A stretch of 64,000 nucleotides of DNA, taken from Xiphydria camelus. Taxonomy: Eukaryota; Arthropoda; Insecta; Hymenoptera; Xiphydriidae. Under the pieces are notes generated by a model, which had not been told where the DNA came from, made no database searches, and saw only the letters and a program-made list of their open reading frames with translations. The position numbers were made by a program, and so were the translations under genes. Below, piece by piece: positions 34,501-49,500 of the stretch. The stretch lies in NCBI GenBank assembly GCA_963678675.1, contig OY783195.1:21924283-21988282 (forward strand), in the 5' to 3' direction. Position 1 is the first letter of the stretch; each line of letters begins with the position of its first letter.

Positions 34501-37500
34501 GGACTAGGTATGTTACAAATAGTTGTGAACGACCTACTTCACCGACTACTACTACATTAACGCACATTCATATGTGATTCACACACATTCTGTATTATAC
34601 ACATATCGAAATTAGATACTTTTATTATCTATAGCGCTCGATCTATTTCTTTATTCGAATGAGAACTTAGTCATGAAAGTAGACTGGAACGAAAAGGAAA
34701 ATCTACATTTGCGATTTTACAGTTTTTATAATTTTACTTGAACCTTGTGGGAACAAATAATTAGAAAATATTCGAAGAGTAGGTATGCTTTGTTGGACCA
34801 TTTGAAGAAAGAATGCAAATATGTTGATTCAATTAGTTTTGACGGTGTTATCATTCCTCGAACTCAGGCGTGACAAATGACTAAACTGGACGCGTTATAG
34901 CGAGAAGTCGTACCACAAGTATTACGACTTCCTGGATACTGTTGAGTCTCGAAGGTTTTTTATTTTAATATCTAGAAAGAGATATATACTTGTTATATAT
35001 ATACAGTAGGTTGACCTATACATGTGATTTAGGTATACAAGTTTTCATTCATTTATCATCAATGTATATATGTATGTACAGCATTCAACGCCAGATCAAT
35101 AAGCCTCTGATTCTCACATTCGCTGATTTGCTTTATAATTTTTTCCCGTGTTGCTCTCATTCTAAAATGCCTTCAGTCTTTTAAACAGATTTTTTCATTA
35201 TGGCGTTTATGAATTATGAATTTTTTAAGACTACCAAGAAGCGCCATTTTTTTAAATTCTGAAAAGGTTCTCAAAAATCTTCTGAGAAATTACAATCAGT
35301 TTAGGACTCCTCCGAAAATGATATAATTTGGTTTATTATTTTTTACGTGCCTACTTTAGACATATTTTTTCACAAAAATAATTTGTAAACCTAGTTTTAA
35401 AATTTTGTAGGAAATATTACCATATTCTCTACTGAATAAAAGTTATTTTTATTTATCCGAGAATATTCTAATATTTCCTGTAAAATTTGAATCAGGTTTA
35501 AAAATGAATATTGTTAAAAATGTGTGTTGAAATCCATTTAAAAATAGAAAACAAAATTTTACCTCTTTCGAACGAGTCTTGAATATAATTGTAACTTCTC
35601 AGGCGATTTTTGAGAATCTTTTCTAAATTTTAAAGGATAGGGTTTCTTGATAGTTTAAAAAAATGTATAATTCATGAACACCATGATGAAAATCTCTATT
35701 GGAAAAGTAGTGACCTTTTAGAGTGAGCACAGAAAAAAATCGTGAAGCAAATCTGCGACGATGAGGGTCAGAGGCTTATCGATCTGATGTGGAACCGTTC
35801 GCCCAAATATGTACCTACATGAAATGTAAAACTTGCAAATACGTAGAATGTGAATTAATAGGATAGTACCCTTGTGAAAAAAAAAATTATCGAAAAAACT
35901 ATTGAGAAAACTATTAAAGTTCTTCTACAGTATTTTGACCAGTATTTGAAATACTATTAGGAACAAACTATTAGGAATTCAGTCATTATTATACAGGGTC
36001 TTCAAAAAGTCCCGGTACGGCTGATTATCTCAGCGGGAAATCATTTTAGAGAAAAATGTTCAATGCAAAACTTTTAGGATTTTTCCCTGGCTATCCAATG
36101 GTCATATTGGATTTGACCTTGACCATGACTCAAGGTCATATCAAGGTCAAATTGATTTTTTTAAATGCGAACCTCTATTTTTGATATCGGAAATGAAAAG
36201 AGCGGGAAATTTCACATTCAAATATGTAATTGACCATTTTTTTCATGTGACCTTTATGGTCAGCGGAGCACAGTGGGAAATTTCCTTGAATTAGAAGGAA
36301 AACATTCTTAATGGCTTATTCAACTTAAACCAAATACGGTATAGGGGGTTTTTTGGGTCGCTGATCACGAATCTGGAATCAGGTTTCAAAAATTCAAGAT
36401 GGCAGATCTAATATGGCGGACGAGATTTTCGAAAATTGACGGATTCGTGCCAAATTTGGAAAATTTAGAATTTTTGAAATCTGATTTCAGATTCGTGATC
36501 AGCGACCCAAAAAACCCACTTATACCAAATTTGGTTTAAGTTGAATAAGCCATTAAGAATGTTGTCCTTCTAATTCAAGGAAATTTCCCACTGTGCTGCG
36601 CTGACCATAAAAGTCACATGAAAAAAATAGTCAAGGACATATTTGAATGTGAAATTTCCCGCTCTTTTCATTTCCGGTATCAAAAATAGGGGTTCGCATT
36701 CTAAAAGATCAATTTGACTTTGAAAGTCATGGTCAAGGTCAAATCCAATATGACCATTGGGTAGCCAGGGAAAAATCCTAAAAGTTTTGCATTGAGCATT
36801 TTTCTCTAAAATGATTTCCCGCTGAGATAATCAGCCGTACCGGGACTTTTTGAAGACCCTGTATATCTCATTAAGTGCTTTAAAATCTAGATATTTTATT
36901 ACGATGTACATAAAATTGTTGATACTTTTTAATGTTGTTTAATGGAATTTAAGCATTTAAATTTCAATATATTATACAAGGTGAATTTTGTAAGATCCAA
37001 AATTAGTGTGTAACTTAAAGTTGATAGTGGGCTATCAACTTTACGCTATTGGCCGTATTAAGCCACACGTCAATCTTGGGTGCTATTCTTATAAATAGAT
37101 ATGTAGATGAATCAAAAACTATAAAAAGATATTATTAAATTTACTTAATGAAAACTAACTACTGAGAAGCATTGGAAGACTCCCGATAGTAACTTCTGAA
37201 AATACCGTGAACAATTAGTCTTTCAGTAGTAACTATTGAGATCAATTAAAATGTATTATTGAATCCCTTTAACAATTTAAGAAAAAAATATCCAATAGCA
37301 AAAGTTAAATATTCAATAGTTAGGATTGGATGATTATTGAAAATTATTGAAGGGAACTTTTGAACGTAAGTAATAACTATTGAATGACTATTAAGATCTG
37401 TTGAGGGGAGATTTTAAGCTTCAGTAGAGTAACTATTGAATACTCAATAGTACAATGGAGTATTCAATATAGTAATTATTGGTTTACTGTTAGGAACTAT

Positions 37501-40500
37501 TGAAGGAAAATGTTGAACTTCAATAATAATAATAATTATTGCAAATTATTGAGATGTCAATAATTATTATTGAAAACTATTGTTCACTCAATAGTTTTTT
37601 TCGCTAGAGTATAATAATTGAAATTACTGAGAACCTGACTATACATCCGAAGTAAAAGCCCCTCATTTCTTCATTTCAATTCTTACATTCTTTAACTTGT
37701 CGAATCCTCTTTCCAGGAATACATTGGTCCCTCGTGCCTTCTGTCGTGCGAATGTTAGGTAACGAGTTTCGACCAAGTTCCTGGCGAGTCCTGGCCGGTC
37801 TCGGTGGTGCCCCTAGCTTGATAATGGCTTGCGCCGCTAGCTTGCTACCTCCCAGCCCTCGATATCTGCTTTACCGACAAAATCAAGAGCAAGCACTCAC
37901 GGTGCTCCAACAAATGTACGCCATTAATAACTCGAGACATGCTGACAATTATCCGGTACGTCGAAATTTCGCTTTCGATCGATTACAAAAAAGAGAAATA
38001 CGTTGGGCAGGGGGGGGGGGGGAAGTGGTGATAATTAAGACCACGGTTTGTAAACTTGAATAATTTCGATCGGAATCGTGTGACATTCCATATATGGGAC
38101 TCTACAATACATTTTTTAGTCATGCGAATTAGAAGGCTGCGTCCAACCGGACGTGGAAGATGAAGACTTTCCAACGAACACGATGAAAGTCATTCGCAAA
38201 TATTTTCTAAGAACCTGGCGACGTATTGCAAGAATATGCATGCCGCCATATACACGAGTTACTTTATTGACCGCTTGCACCTGCCTCTTCCTATTCCCTG
38301 GGTAACAACAAAGCTTATTACTATAAAAAATAGCGTATTCGCAAAAGAAACCGCTGATTTAGCTTTTAATTCGCGCATTGATATACGTTTCCCATATTTT
38401 CCATATATATAAATTTTTTAAACTATAGCCTTGTTCGCAGAGCAGTCACAAACCGTTGACAACTGCGCATGCGTAGATCAGTTGCCAACGGTTTGTGACT
38501 ACTCTGCGAACAAGGCTTATATCAATAGAATTTTGCAATATTGGTATGGTTTCAAAAAAGTAATACATGTAGTTAGACGCTGTTATGCAAAACAGTATCA
38601 ACCCACAAAAATAAAGTTACTTAAAATGTTGTTTAAAAATGTTCAACCAACTCTACACAAGGCAATTCCGTTAAAACCTCAATTTTTTAATTTTTGTGGG
38701 TTGACACTGTTTTGCATAACAGCATCCAGTTAAGGGCCCTATAGACGACCAACTTGGTTGTCAACTTAGTTGTCAATTTGCCGTGTTGGAAGGGATGTTG
38801 GACGTCTGTAGGCAGGTTGGTGGTTGGAAATTCATGTTGGAGGAATGGTTGGGGTAAGATCGACAACTTGGGATATTTCGTGGGTGGAGCCTGATGTTGG
38901 CGACTATGTTGTAGGTCTGTAGGGAAGTTGGCAACAAGGTTGTCAACATCAGTTGTGAGCTTGGAGTTGTGCCGTCAAGACCAGAACATGCCGTCATGTT
39001 ATTTTGCTTCTACTTTGAAGCTGAAGGTGGTAGAAATTTCCGTATATTCCACTTTTAGCTTCAAAGTAGGGGCAAAATTTGAACCTCGTTTGAATGCCAT
39101 AACCCCTACCAGCCAATCACTGCATATTATTGTTATTATTATTATTGCAGGAATGAAAATCAGATTAATTGATATATTGATTTTTACCAATTAAATAATA
39201 ATATTAATTAATTAATTAATAACAATACTAATCAATTAATAGCAACAGTCAAAATATTTATGTGGCCACTGGAGATAATCATGGTTGCAGTAGTGAGGAA
39301 TTCTTAATAGCCTGTAATAACACTGATAATGTAATGGCTATTACTATGAACAATATTATTTGTATATCTTTTCATCATGAGCGGTCACCCATCCAACTAC
39401 TGTCACGCTCCTGTGATTAACAATATTATTTCTATTGGTGTTCATATGAAGTTTGATGAGCAAATATATGTTGCTTTTCCAGTCAATAAGAAATAGCTCG
39501 AATAAATGAGATTTTATAATTGTCTAATTCTTTTCTCAACATTTGTCTACATTTTTGATTATATATTTTAATAAATATTCTTGCATAGATAGACGCAAAT
39601 TGATACGAATAAAGAAATAATGTGATACGAATGTTTATTCATCCTACATTCATTGATTGTCTTTGATTGACTATAATAATCTGTGCTTTTTAATAGACAG
39701 TATAGTTTATAACTTGCTGAACATACTTTGGAGACTTGAAGTCTAATAATGTATTGATTTAATAATTGAACAAATTACAATGTTTGTCCATTTATCGATA
39801 TAAATAAAAATGTAACGTCCGTATATACGGGGATTCAGATCATCGTATAGTGTTCTTCGTCTCAACTCTGCTGGCAGTCATGAAGGCAACCAAAGTTACC
39901 CTCGAGCTATACTATAACCATCCACTCTACTCCACTCTCGCCTTGAAAGTGATGTTGGCAACTTGGTTGCCAACATTTCGTTTCGTCTCTGGCAGAAGTT
40001 ACCAACCTAGTTGACAACTAAGTTGACAACCAAGTTGGTCGTCTGTACTCAGGTAGCACACTGACGTTAGAATAACGTCTCAGACGTCATTTTTTGGTCA
40101 GTATAGGGTTTCAGACGTCAGTTGTCGTGATATTAACGTCGCAGGGACGTCATATTTACGACGTACCTTGGACGTCAAAATTCAACGTCTTTTTGACGGA
40201 ACTTTTCCGTCATTTTTAATGACGAACAAGACTTAGAAAAATTTCCGTCTCCTGCATATATAGGGACTTTAAAATTTATTTGTGAATAAATGGACAAAAA
40301 TTGTAATTTGTTCAATTATTAAATCAATAAATTATTTCATTTAGTCTCCAGAGTATGTTGAGCAAGTTATAAACTATACTGTTTATTAAAAAGCACAGAT
40401 TATTAAAGTAAATGAAAGACAATTAATGTAGGATGAATAAACACTCATATAATTATTTATTTATTTATATTTATTTATTATTTATTTCTTGCATAGACGC

Positions 40501-43500
40501 AAATTGATATTAGTATCAATTTGCGTCTATGCAAGAATATTTATCAAAAGACAATCATAAATTAGGAAAATGTTGAGAAAAGAATAATACAATTATCAAA
40601 TCTTATTTTTTCACGCTCTTTCTTATTGAAAAGTAATATACATTTATTCATCAAACTTTATATGATCACTAATACATAGTAATAATATTCTTAACCACAG
40701 GAGCGTGCAGCAGATGAGGACTCGAGGACACCGACCGATCAACGAAGTTAAGCAGCGAAAAGTGCGGACACTAGCTGGATGGGTGACCGCTCACGATGAA
40801 AAGATATACACTCGGTGTCTCGGATTCTGTCGCTGGTGACTTTTTTAAATGTTATTTTTAAACGTACTAATCAATGGATTAATCAATTCTCATGCTTTTA
40901 TTAACGAGAGTAGACACTACCGTAGCTAATGAGGGCATGAGAATTAATTGTTCATTGGTTAGTACGTTTAAAAATAACATTAAAAAAAAAGTCACCAGCG
41001 ACATAATCCAAGACGCCGGGTGTACGTCAGACCTAACCTTTTAGAACCGTCATTTTTTTCGTCTTCACAACGTACGGTAGAACGTCATTATTACGTGATT
41101 TGTCTGACGTCGTGTGGATGTGCAATTAAGCCGTCTTGGCGACGTTAAAATGACGTCATATTTTTCGTCATCTGACGTCAGAACTGACCTTCAAAAAACG
41201 TCATTTCGACGTTAGTGTGCTACCTGGGTAGGGCCCTTTATACTTCGCGTGCAACCTAGCCGCTTCGTCTGTTTTTTGGTTAACGCAGAGTACTCGGATA
41301 ATTTAACCGCTTCGAATTGCACGAAATCTCGGATAATCACGACTTGGATAAATGGAGCTCTACTATAACCTCTTTTACACAATATAGGTAGGGTAAAGTG
41401 GGGCAGGTTCGGACACTTTTTTTCAAGTGCCTATATCTCCGTCTTTAGTACAAGTTCGTAATTGTGCAAAATACCAGTGTAAAGTATAGACATATGCGAA
41501 TGGTTTGACAAGAATTTCAGTGAGATATTATAAAGAGTTTTCACAAAATTATTACTTTTTTAAAAAGTTACATTTGTCCGAAGCTGCCCCTAGGGTGGGG
41601 TAAAATCGGACGCTCCTTTTTAAAGTAATTTTTTCAACTACTTATTTGTACCTCTTTATTTAGAAACTTAAGTATAAACATGTATAGTATGTTTCTAGTA
41701 TTATTGTAAATTGTATCCCAAAAACTTAATATTAATTTTTAAAAACGATGCCGTTCGAGAAGTTCCAGCAATTGAGGTTGGCAGATGAAATTTTGCAATC
41801 ACATCTCGCCTCGAAATGGTTGATTCATCTTTTAAGACGGAAAAATGAAAACGGTTCATTGATTTTCTCATAAAACTGACTGTGTATTCTTCATTAATGC
41901 TGCCCCATGTGATTTGTCCGGACTTGCCCCACATACACAACAAAGATATACTTGATAGGATAACTTTCATAAAACTAGCAACAGATATAAATAAATGTGG
42001 TTAGATGAGCATGTACCTATACCAAGGTATGGCTATGGTTTTATATCATGATAATAACGCTTACCTTGATTCTTTCAAAAACAAGGGAGACCTTACTGGG
42101 AAGACAGCAAATCTTACAAGAGGTGGCACTTGAATTGTTTTTTAAAAATATTTCGGACCCCCCAGTAAACAGCTTTGGCGTACAACACTGCCTACAACGA
42201 TGAACTGTAAACTGAATGTTTCTGTATGATGGCGCTTCTTAAAAAGCATGTTTAGGCGGTAAACTTGAAATATCCGGAGGTGCTCCATGTCCGAACTTGC
42301 CCCACTTTACCCAACATATATTATGTATGTATATCCATTTGATAATAGGTATACATAAATAATATAATACATATGTTTCATATTCCATATTCGTATAGCT
42401 ACTGTAGGTCTGCATCAATGTAAAATATACGTGTCGTGCGGGTATCCAACTGTGCGAATGATAAAGTACTCGTATTACTCGAGAATTATGATATGATTTA
42501 AGGTTTCTCGAGCGTTATACTAAAACCAGTAAGAAATGCTTGAGAATGATTGCATTCTGTAGATTGAAATTTAAAAAAAAATTCAGTTAAATTTTCAAGT
42601 ATTTTAAGAAGCTCGTTGCAAAGATTGTTTGATAACAAAATAACATACGTTCTTATGGGTTATAGCTAACAAACCGCGACATTTCTGAGAGAAATAGTGA
42701 AAAAAATCTGAAATTTTTTGAACAGCAAGCTTAATGAACTAAAATCATCTATACCAATTTTCACGTTCATTAAGAAGCCTGTTATTTTTTTATTAATTGT
42801 TCTTTACAAATTTAACCTTTGATAAGTCAATGTGGCAACGTTGCATGACGTACAGATGCATGACCAGATGTTTTGGGCTCCATTTTTGAACTCACAGATA
42901 ACACATACTACTGTACGTCAAACATTGTTGCCATATTGCACGAAGAACATATTTTAGAGTGTTACTGTACTTCAGTGGACTAACTTTTAGCAGGGAAAAA
43001 GCCCCTGTACCGCTCGAGAAACCTTAAAGTTGCGATAAGATGTCTGATTTATCGCGCGTCTAACTGCCAAAGTAGAGGAAAGTCACCAAAGTCGGGCCCT
43101 CATTTACTTTTTGGTATCTAACAATTTTAGGAATCAACATATATGGAAGTTACAATACCTATATTGCAAATTGTAAACAATTGATTGTAACATACATTTG
43201 ACACAAGTTTGAGACAAGACATGTTTCTGAAAAATTTGGAAAAAACTTGCGACATGCATTTTTCGGGTTCTGGAAAAAGGGCTCCTAAAGTGGGCTCCCT
43301 ACCTCTTGCCTGCTAAGGTAAAACAGTACGTATATGCGAAAAAAATGAGTTCCGAGAAAAATGACTTTTTGTGTTTTCTTAGTGCCGTTTAGCCATTTTT
43401 AGAGATAGATAAACGAAACTTGGAACATAAATTGAGCAAATTGAGCAGAGTATTATCAAACATTGTGCGACAAACTTACTTAATGTTCTTTTAAGATTTA

Positions 43501-46500
43501 CTGAAAAAGTATCATATACTGTTTTACCTTAGCAGGCAAGACCTAAATACTCGGAAAAGATCAAAAAGTGAGCGGAAATGAAACACTGTTTTTTTTTGTT
43601 TTTTTTTTTTATTTATCGACCTTACCTTCTCTCCCGGAAAATTGCGGAACCGAGGTATTAACGACCTATGTTCACCGAAATATGTCGCTTCGCCGATGAC
43701 GCGATTAATTATAGTCGGCGAGTTAATTATGGGTGATGCTATGAATGAACCTTCCGAATTCCGTCGCTCGATGCGACGGAATAATGATAATTTAGAGGAA
43801 TTGAGCATAAAAAACAAGGAGCATACATAAGGAACAGAAAAAATAAGGGGCCCGACTTACGCACAATCGTTTTTGTTTATTTTGTGGTTACAGTTATTTT
43901 TTCGAGCAACCAACCACACCTTCAACACCATAAACTGATCAATCATTCCATGCACTTCAAAAATACAAATAATTTGAATTACTTACCGGTCAAACTACGT
44001 CAACAATAAAACAAATACGAACGCACGGACATCATAGGACTCGGAACTACGATGCCACATATCGTTGGCTTACTTGTAAAACCTACTAAGTCCTATGTTC
44101 GAAAATCAGACTTAGCAGGTTTTACAATTAAGCCGACGATATGTGGCTACGCTGTTAACCTTCTGTCGATATTTTACTGCCATGGCAATAGCAAGGATAA
44201 GAATCTTATTGTTTGTAAGATGTCATACGAATGTCGAATTCGAAGTCAACTAATACATAATTTAGTTCCTGATATGAGAATTTGTATATGGGCGTACTAT
44301 TGAAACCCACATGGAACTTAATTCTTAATATCAATTCATGAAACGCTTATGAAAGTCCTCTAAATTTCCACATTCAGAAATTCCTTGTACAGAAGTCATA
44401 GAAGTCTCTAGTCTTTCTAGAATATCCACTGGAAATGCTGTGCTATATATGTGGGTTATAGCCAATACTACTTTAGGCCTACCTCATTATCAACCGATCA
44501 TGGCCTGACCCACACTCCCGAAGAGCGACGTATTTAACGCAGGGAGGCAAAGGGAGTTAAACTCATTATTAGTCGCATTAAGTATGCCCAAGCTCTAGAT
44601 CTTAGAAAACTCACCCGGTATACAACATGAACTTTTCCACACAGGATGAAAATATGATTCTTAAAATCTTCCGAACATTGATTACAAATCAAAAGCCATT
44701 ATTTTTTAAATAGAACACGCAGTTATATGTTAAATAAAAAAATTCGTTTTTTTACTGTTTTTCATTAGTGTCATGTTCGCTGAGTGACCTACTTCAGATT
44801 CTCGAAAGCAAACTTCAGTTAGAGCATAAACTTTTTATTTTACAACCGTCATGCAAAAAATGTCAAGCCTGAGCGATTCATCTTGACGTAGGCATTGAAA
44901 AACTTACAGGTGAACACTATCCGGCAGGGTTAGCCGGCACAGTAAAAAGTCTGCAGCGTGGATCTCTATATACATACCTATGTATACCACTTATTTGGTA
45001 TTACATAACAGTGACACAAGAATGAATGATACTAAATGTGAAATAGACACGATGTCCCAGAAATGGCGGACACGAAGTACGTGGTGATATTTTTCATAAA
45101 AAATTAAACCTTAAATATGCGACTCAAAATGTCCTACGACTAGCAGGTTTCACGTAGGCGGAAGAAGAAATCGTACAACAATACTGCAGTATCAATGGAA
45201 AGCGTCGTCGATGATTAGTCGACTCTCGAGCGAGAGCGTCGCGAACGAATGATGGTGACATTCAGCTGCTGAGTTATTTGATTATAAGATGAAAAATATC
45301 AATTGAATCATCAAAATAATGACTGATCAGTCAAATGTCACCAGCTTTTGTTCGCGACGCTATCGCTTGTGGGTCGACTAATCATCGGCGACACTTTCCC
45401 AATGGAGTATCAATATACCGCATTGCGATTGTACGATACTTGCTTAAAACCTACAGGTCACAGAATAATTTGAATTTCATATTAAAGATCTAATTTTTGT
45501 CACGAAGAATTTCGCCACGTGCTCTGTGTCCCCTATTACTGAGATACCAAGTATAAGTCTATGCCGATTTATATAAAATAATGTTACAACTAACATCATT
45601 TTGAACTGAAACTTCTTTACAGCCGGTAGGGTAAATTGAGGCAATGACCAGAACGTAACGAACATCAAAGCGTAACGAAAAGTGCAACACTCAGGAGTGG
45701 GGCGCTCGATGGCTAGAGTGGGGATATCGGGCACCCCACTCCTCACTCTCAGTTTCTCTTTATAGATAAGATAATAAAATAGAAAAAAATGGATACGTGG
45801 CGTGCATTAGAGGTGAAGCTTCAAATATCTCTCTATCAGGGAAAGACTAACCGAGAGATAGAGGTGTCTCTGAAGTTTCACTTCAACGCACGTGGCTGCC
45901 ACGCATCCATTTCTTTTAACTGTGTAACATGCTTTTGAAAGTCTTTCGATGCGTACAATGAAGGGAACTTATTAGACATGAGACTTCCTGGAAATAATGA
46001 TCATCAAATAAATCGTTAAATCTTCAATTAGGTATCAGCGAAAATCAGCGAAAAATGCGTTTCTTTATTCTCGATGAGTTTCTCTAAAAAAACAATACAA
46101 TAGACAGTTTTCAGATACGGATTCATAAAAAATAGTTCAAATATAATACCCTCCCTCTCTCAGATTCACCTGGTTCGCTCTATGGGACGTGCATATTTTG
46201 CAACAAATTAAAAAAGATGAATCTAATCCGTGGACGGATAACTCCACGTGTACAGTCAACATTGGCGAAATGGCAACGGTTTTCTTACATAACTGCCACA
46301 AAGTGAACGATCTACACTTCAAACTATTTCTCCTTGTCTTCCTGAGTTACGCACTCGGCGAAATCCTGCTCGCTGTTGGGATCGACATCATCGGCAGACG
46401 AATAATTTCGAGTAAGTTGAAGCAACGCAAATCCGAGTACGTATATGTTGCTTTCCTTAATTATACAAGAAATTCTCGGTACATGTCCGGAGATTACCTT

Positions 46501-49500
46501 TTTTTAACTACTCTTCCCTGCAATATTAGTGCTCCAGATTAATTTCACTCTTCGCATAAATTTCCGATCCGCCTTTCATCACCGCGTCTAGAACTCATTG
46601 TGGATTACGTCAGCACTCCCGTGCTCGCATATAGTTCTACATATACGCACTTTCGATTTTAGGCGGCGTGCGCCTTCCAGCAATTGGAATGAGATCAAGG
46701 CAAACCGCGGGAGAGGGCATTTCGCTTGACTTTTAAATCATTCTTCACACGCGTCACGTGATCGTACCAATGTTTACTGCTCGGCATTACAGCGAAACCA
46801 AATTATTGCCTATCACCATTAGCTCTGGTGTTTTACTACCCCAAGAGGAAACGATTTATCGTCGCGTCCAAGTGAAAAACTCGTAACTAATTTTTTCCCG
46901 ATTGTGTTTTTCCGATTTTATATAAAAAACTTCGTATCTGATTATCCATAAACTTAAACTTTAATTAACTCTACGACGTGATGTATAACAACAAAATGAA
47001 TATTATTTATTAATATCTTATATGAATACGGCATGCAACGGTAATTATTCAGTTTTACGCCTCTCTTGTAAAATATAGTAAAACTGACTTACAAGGTTTT
47101 CACTTGGACACGACGTTATATGGATTATATTTACATATTTTGTATGTAGAACATATATAAATTTGGGATTATATATATGACTTCAATATAAATCATATAC
47201 AATCCGGGGCATAACATACAGATCAACGACGCTGGTGGCATATCGCTTGGGGCTCCCCGTTCGCTGCAGGTTCCTGTAATTTTGTAGTAATACCGATATC
47301 TCGGATCAGTGGATCGAGTCAAGCGAAAGACATCAACTGTTTCACTCCTGATTTAGAATTGAGTTGGCTTCAACATTCTTGTTCGTGTTCTTTCTAAATA
47401 ATCACGGAAATGTGTTTTTCGCTTGACTCGATCCACTTGGATCTGATCCGAGCTATCGGTGTTATCATGGAATTACAGGAAGCTGTAGCGAACGGGGTGC
47501 CCCAACCGATATGCAACTAGCGTCGCTGGTCTGTAAGTTATGCCCCGGATTGTATGTATAAGGCTGCGTCCATATTTGTGACATTTAACCGTGACATGTC
47601 TCCGTGACCGTGTCAGTAAAGGTGCGTCCACACTTGTGCATGACATTGTGTCGGACAGGGCTGCGTGGCATCGTGACAGGACTTGTTACGCTAAATGTGG
47701 GCGGTCCCAATACTGACACGCACATGTACAATCGCACAAGTCAAGTCGCCACAGCACGAATGCAAATGAGCGAGTGACGCGGTGCGGGTGTGTAGTGAGG
47801 AGAGGGTAGAGCGAGTGAACGTCGAGATAAGATCCGACAGGATCCACCAATACCCCGTGACCGTGGCAATAATGCCACTGTGTCGACTTGCGTACTTCGA
47901 CGCAAGACATAAATGAAAGTGTGGACGTCTCCTGGTCACGGTGATAATAGCGGACATCCTTTGAAAAGACCGACTCTCGTTCGATCGGCTCGTGACACGT
48001 GTCAGTAATGCGTGACAGAACACGTACCAGCGTCCATATTTGTGATATTTAATCGTGACATTTCTCCGTGACCATGTCAGCAACGCGTGTCAGTATCAAG
48101 ACCGTCCACATTTAGCGTAACAAGTCCTATCACGATGCCACGCAGCCCTGTCTGACACAATGTCACGTACAAGTGTGGACGCACCTTTACTAACACGGTC
48201 ATGGAGACATGTCACGGTTAAATGTCACAAATGTGAACGCAGCCTTAGGTTGGGACCCACATTACCGGACCGTGCCAGGGCCGCGTCACGGCCGTCAATT
48301 CGGCCCTGGCACGGCACGTTTAAGGTTGCGTCCACATTTGTGACATTTAACCGTGACATTTCTCCGTGACCGTGTCAGTAAAGGTGGGTTTACATTTGTG
48401 CGTGACACTGTGTCGGACAGGGCTGCGTGGCATCGTGACAGGACTTGAAATGTGGACGGTCTCGGTACGGACACGCGTCGCTGACACGGTCACGGAGAAA
48501 TGTCACGATTAAATGTCACAAATGTGGACTCTGATACGTATACTGTCATGCATTAATGACACGTGTCACGCGCCGATCCAACGAGAGTGGATCGGCTCGT
48601 GACACGGTCTCGGTACTGACCCGCGTTGCTGACATTTCTCTGTGACCGTGTCAGCAACGCGTGTCAGTACCGAGACCGTCCACATTTAGCATAACAAGTC
48701 CTGTCACGATGTCACGCAGCCCTGTCCGAAACAGTGTCACGCACAAATGTAAACCCACCTTTACTGACACGGTCACGGAGAAATGTCACGGTTAAATGTC
48801 ACAAATGTGGACGCAGCCTAAGGTTGAGACATACATTACCGGGCCGTGCCAGGGCCGAGACACGGCCGAAGAGGAAGAAGTGGTCAGAATCCGGCAAAGG
48901 AAGGTGAAAAGGAAATGGGTGCACAACGCTTGGAAAACTAGACCTATTCAAGGAGAATTATCGTACTCTATTTCCCCATTTGTTGGACGACGAAACTAAA
49001 TTTTATGAATTTTTCGTGAATTTGGTCACAGAGAACAGGAAACTGTCGCATCTCTTCTATGAGTCATTTGGTATCCATATTCCACAAACACGTAAATTAA
49101 TAATTAATACCTACTAATATTTTAACCCTTCAAGTGCGGCGCGCTTCTCACGCTGTGTCCGCAGCGGCCGGCAGTCTCACAGCGATTCGACTGCAATACA
49201 ATATGCGACAACTTCCAGACCAATGTTCGGAAAATTATGAAATAAAATTTTCTTGAAGCTTTGAACTTTCACAAACAAATCACAAAAATTTCAGATTTTT
49301 TCAGCATTTATTTTTTTAAGACTCGAGATAGCCTATCACGCGAAATTTATTTATACACAAAATATTTATTTAATCGAAATTTCAATTGCGCTGTTAGATA
49401 GAGGAACCTTCAAAGTAATTGTGGTAAAAATTAAAAAATTTGTAACAAATATTTTCTCAATAAACGTGAGCGTTAAATAAATTAGATATGCAATTTCGAT

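Larger units (their letters stand above)
40048..41228. mobile_element. TA-flanked element CTCAGGTAGCACACTGACGT, 1181 bp, nested
   Basis: Ends CTCAGGTAGCACACTGACG and CGTTAGTGTGCTACCTGGG, with TA at 40046-40047 and 41229-41230. Both sides are rich in degenerate gacgtc/acgtc motifs. Contains an inner palindrome (40840-41003) and the 5S-like segment. Confidence 0.75.
38733..41237. mobile_element. PIF/Harbinger-like non-autonomous element, TTA-flanked, split by a nested element
   Basis: AGGGCCCTATAGACGACC at 38733 and GGTCGTCTGTA plus GGGCCCT at the right end are complementary. TTA lies outside both ends (38730-38732, 41238-41240). Arms carry caacttggttgtcaactta-type repeats. The right arm is cut by the element 40048-41228. 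Confidence 0.75.

Noticed and set aside
43524..43830. Overlapping frames of 97 and 62 codons
   Set aside because: They lie inside an inverted-repeat element, overlap each other on opposite strands and show no family signature.
47686..48083. Frames of 74 and 130 codons on the minus strand
   Set aside because: Repeat homology with 16.4-16.9 kb, no domain, no splice context.
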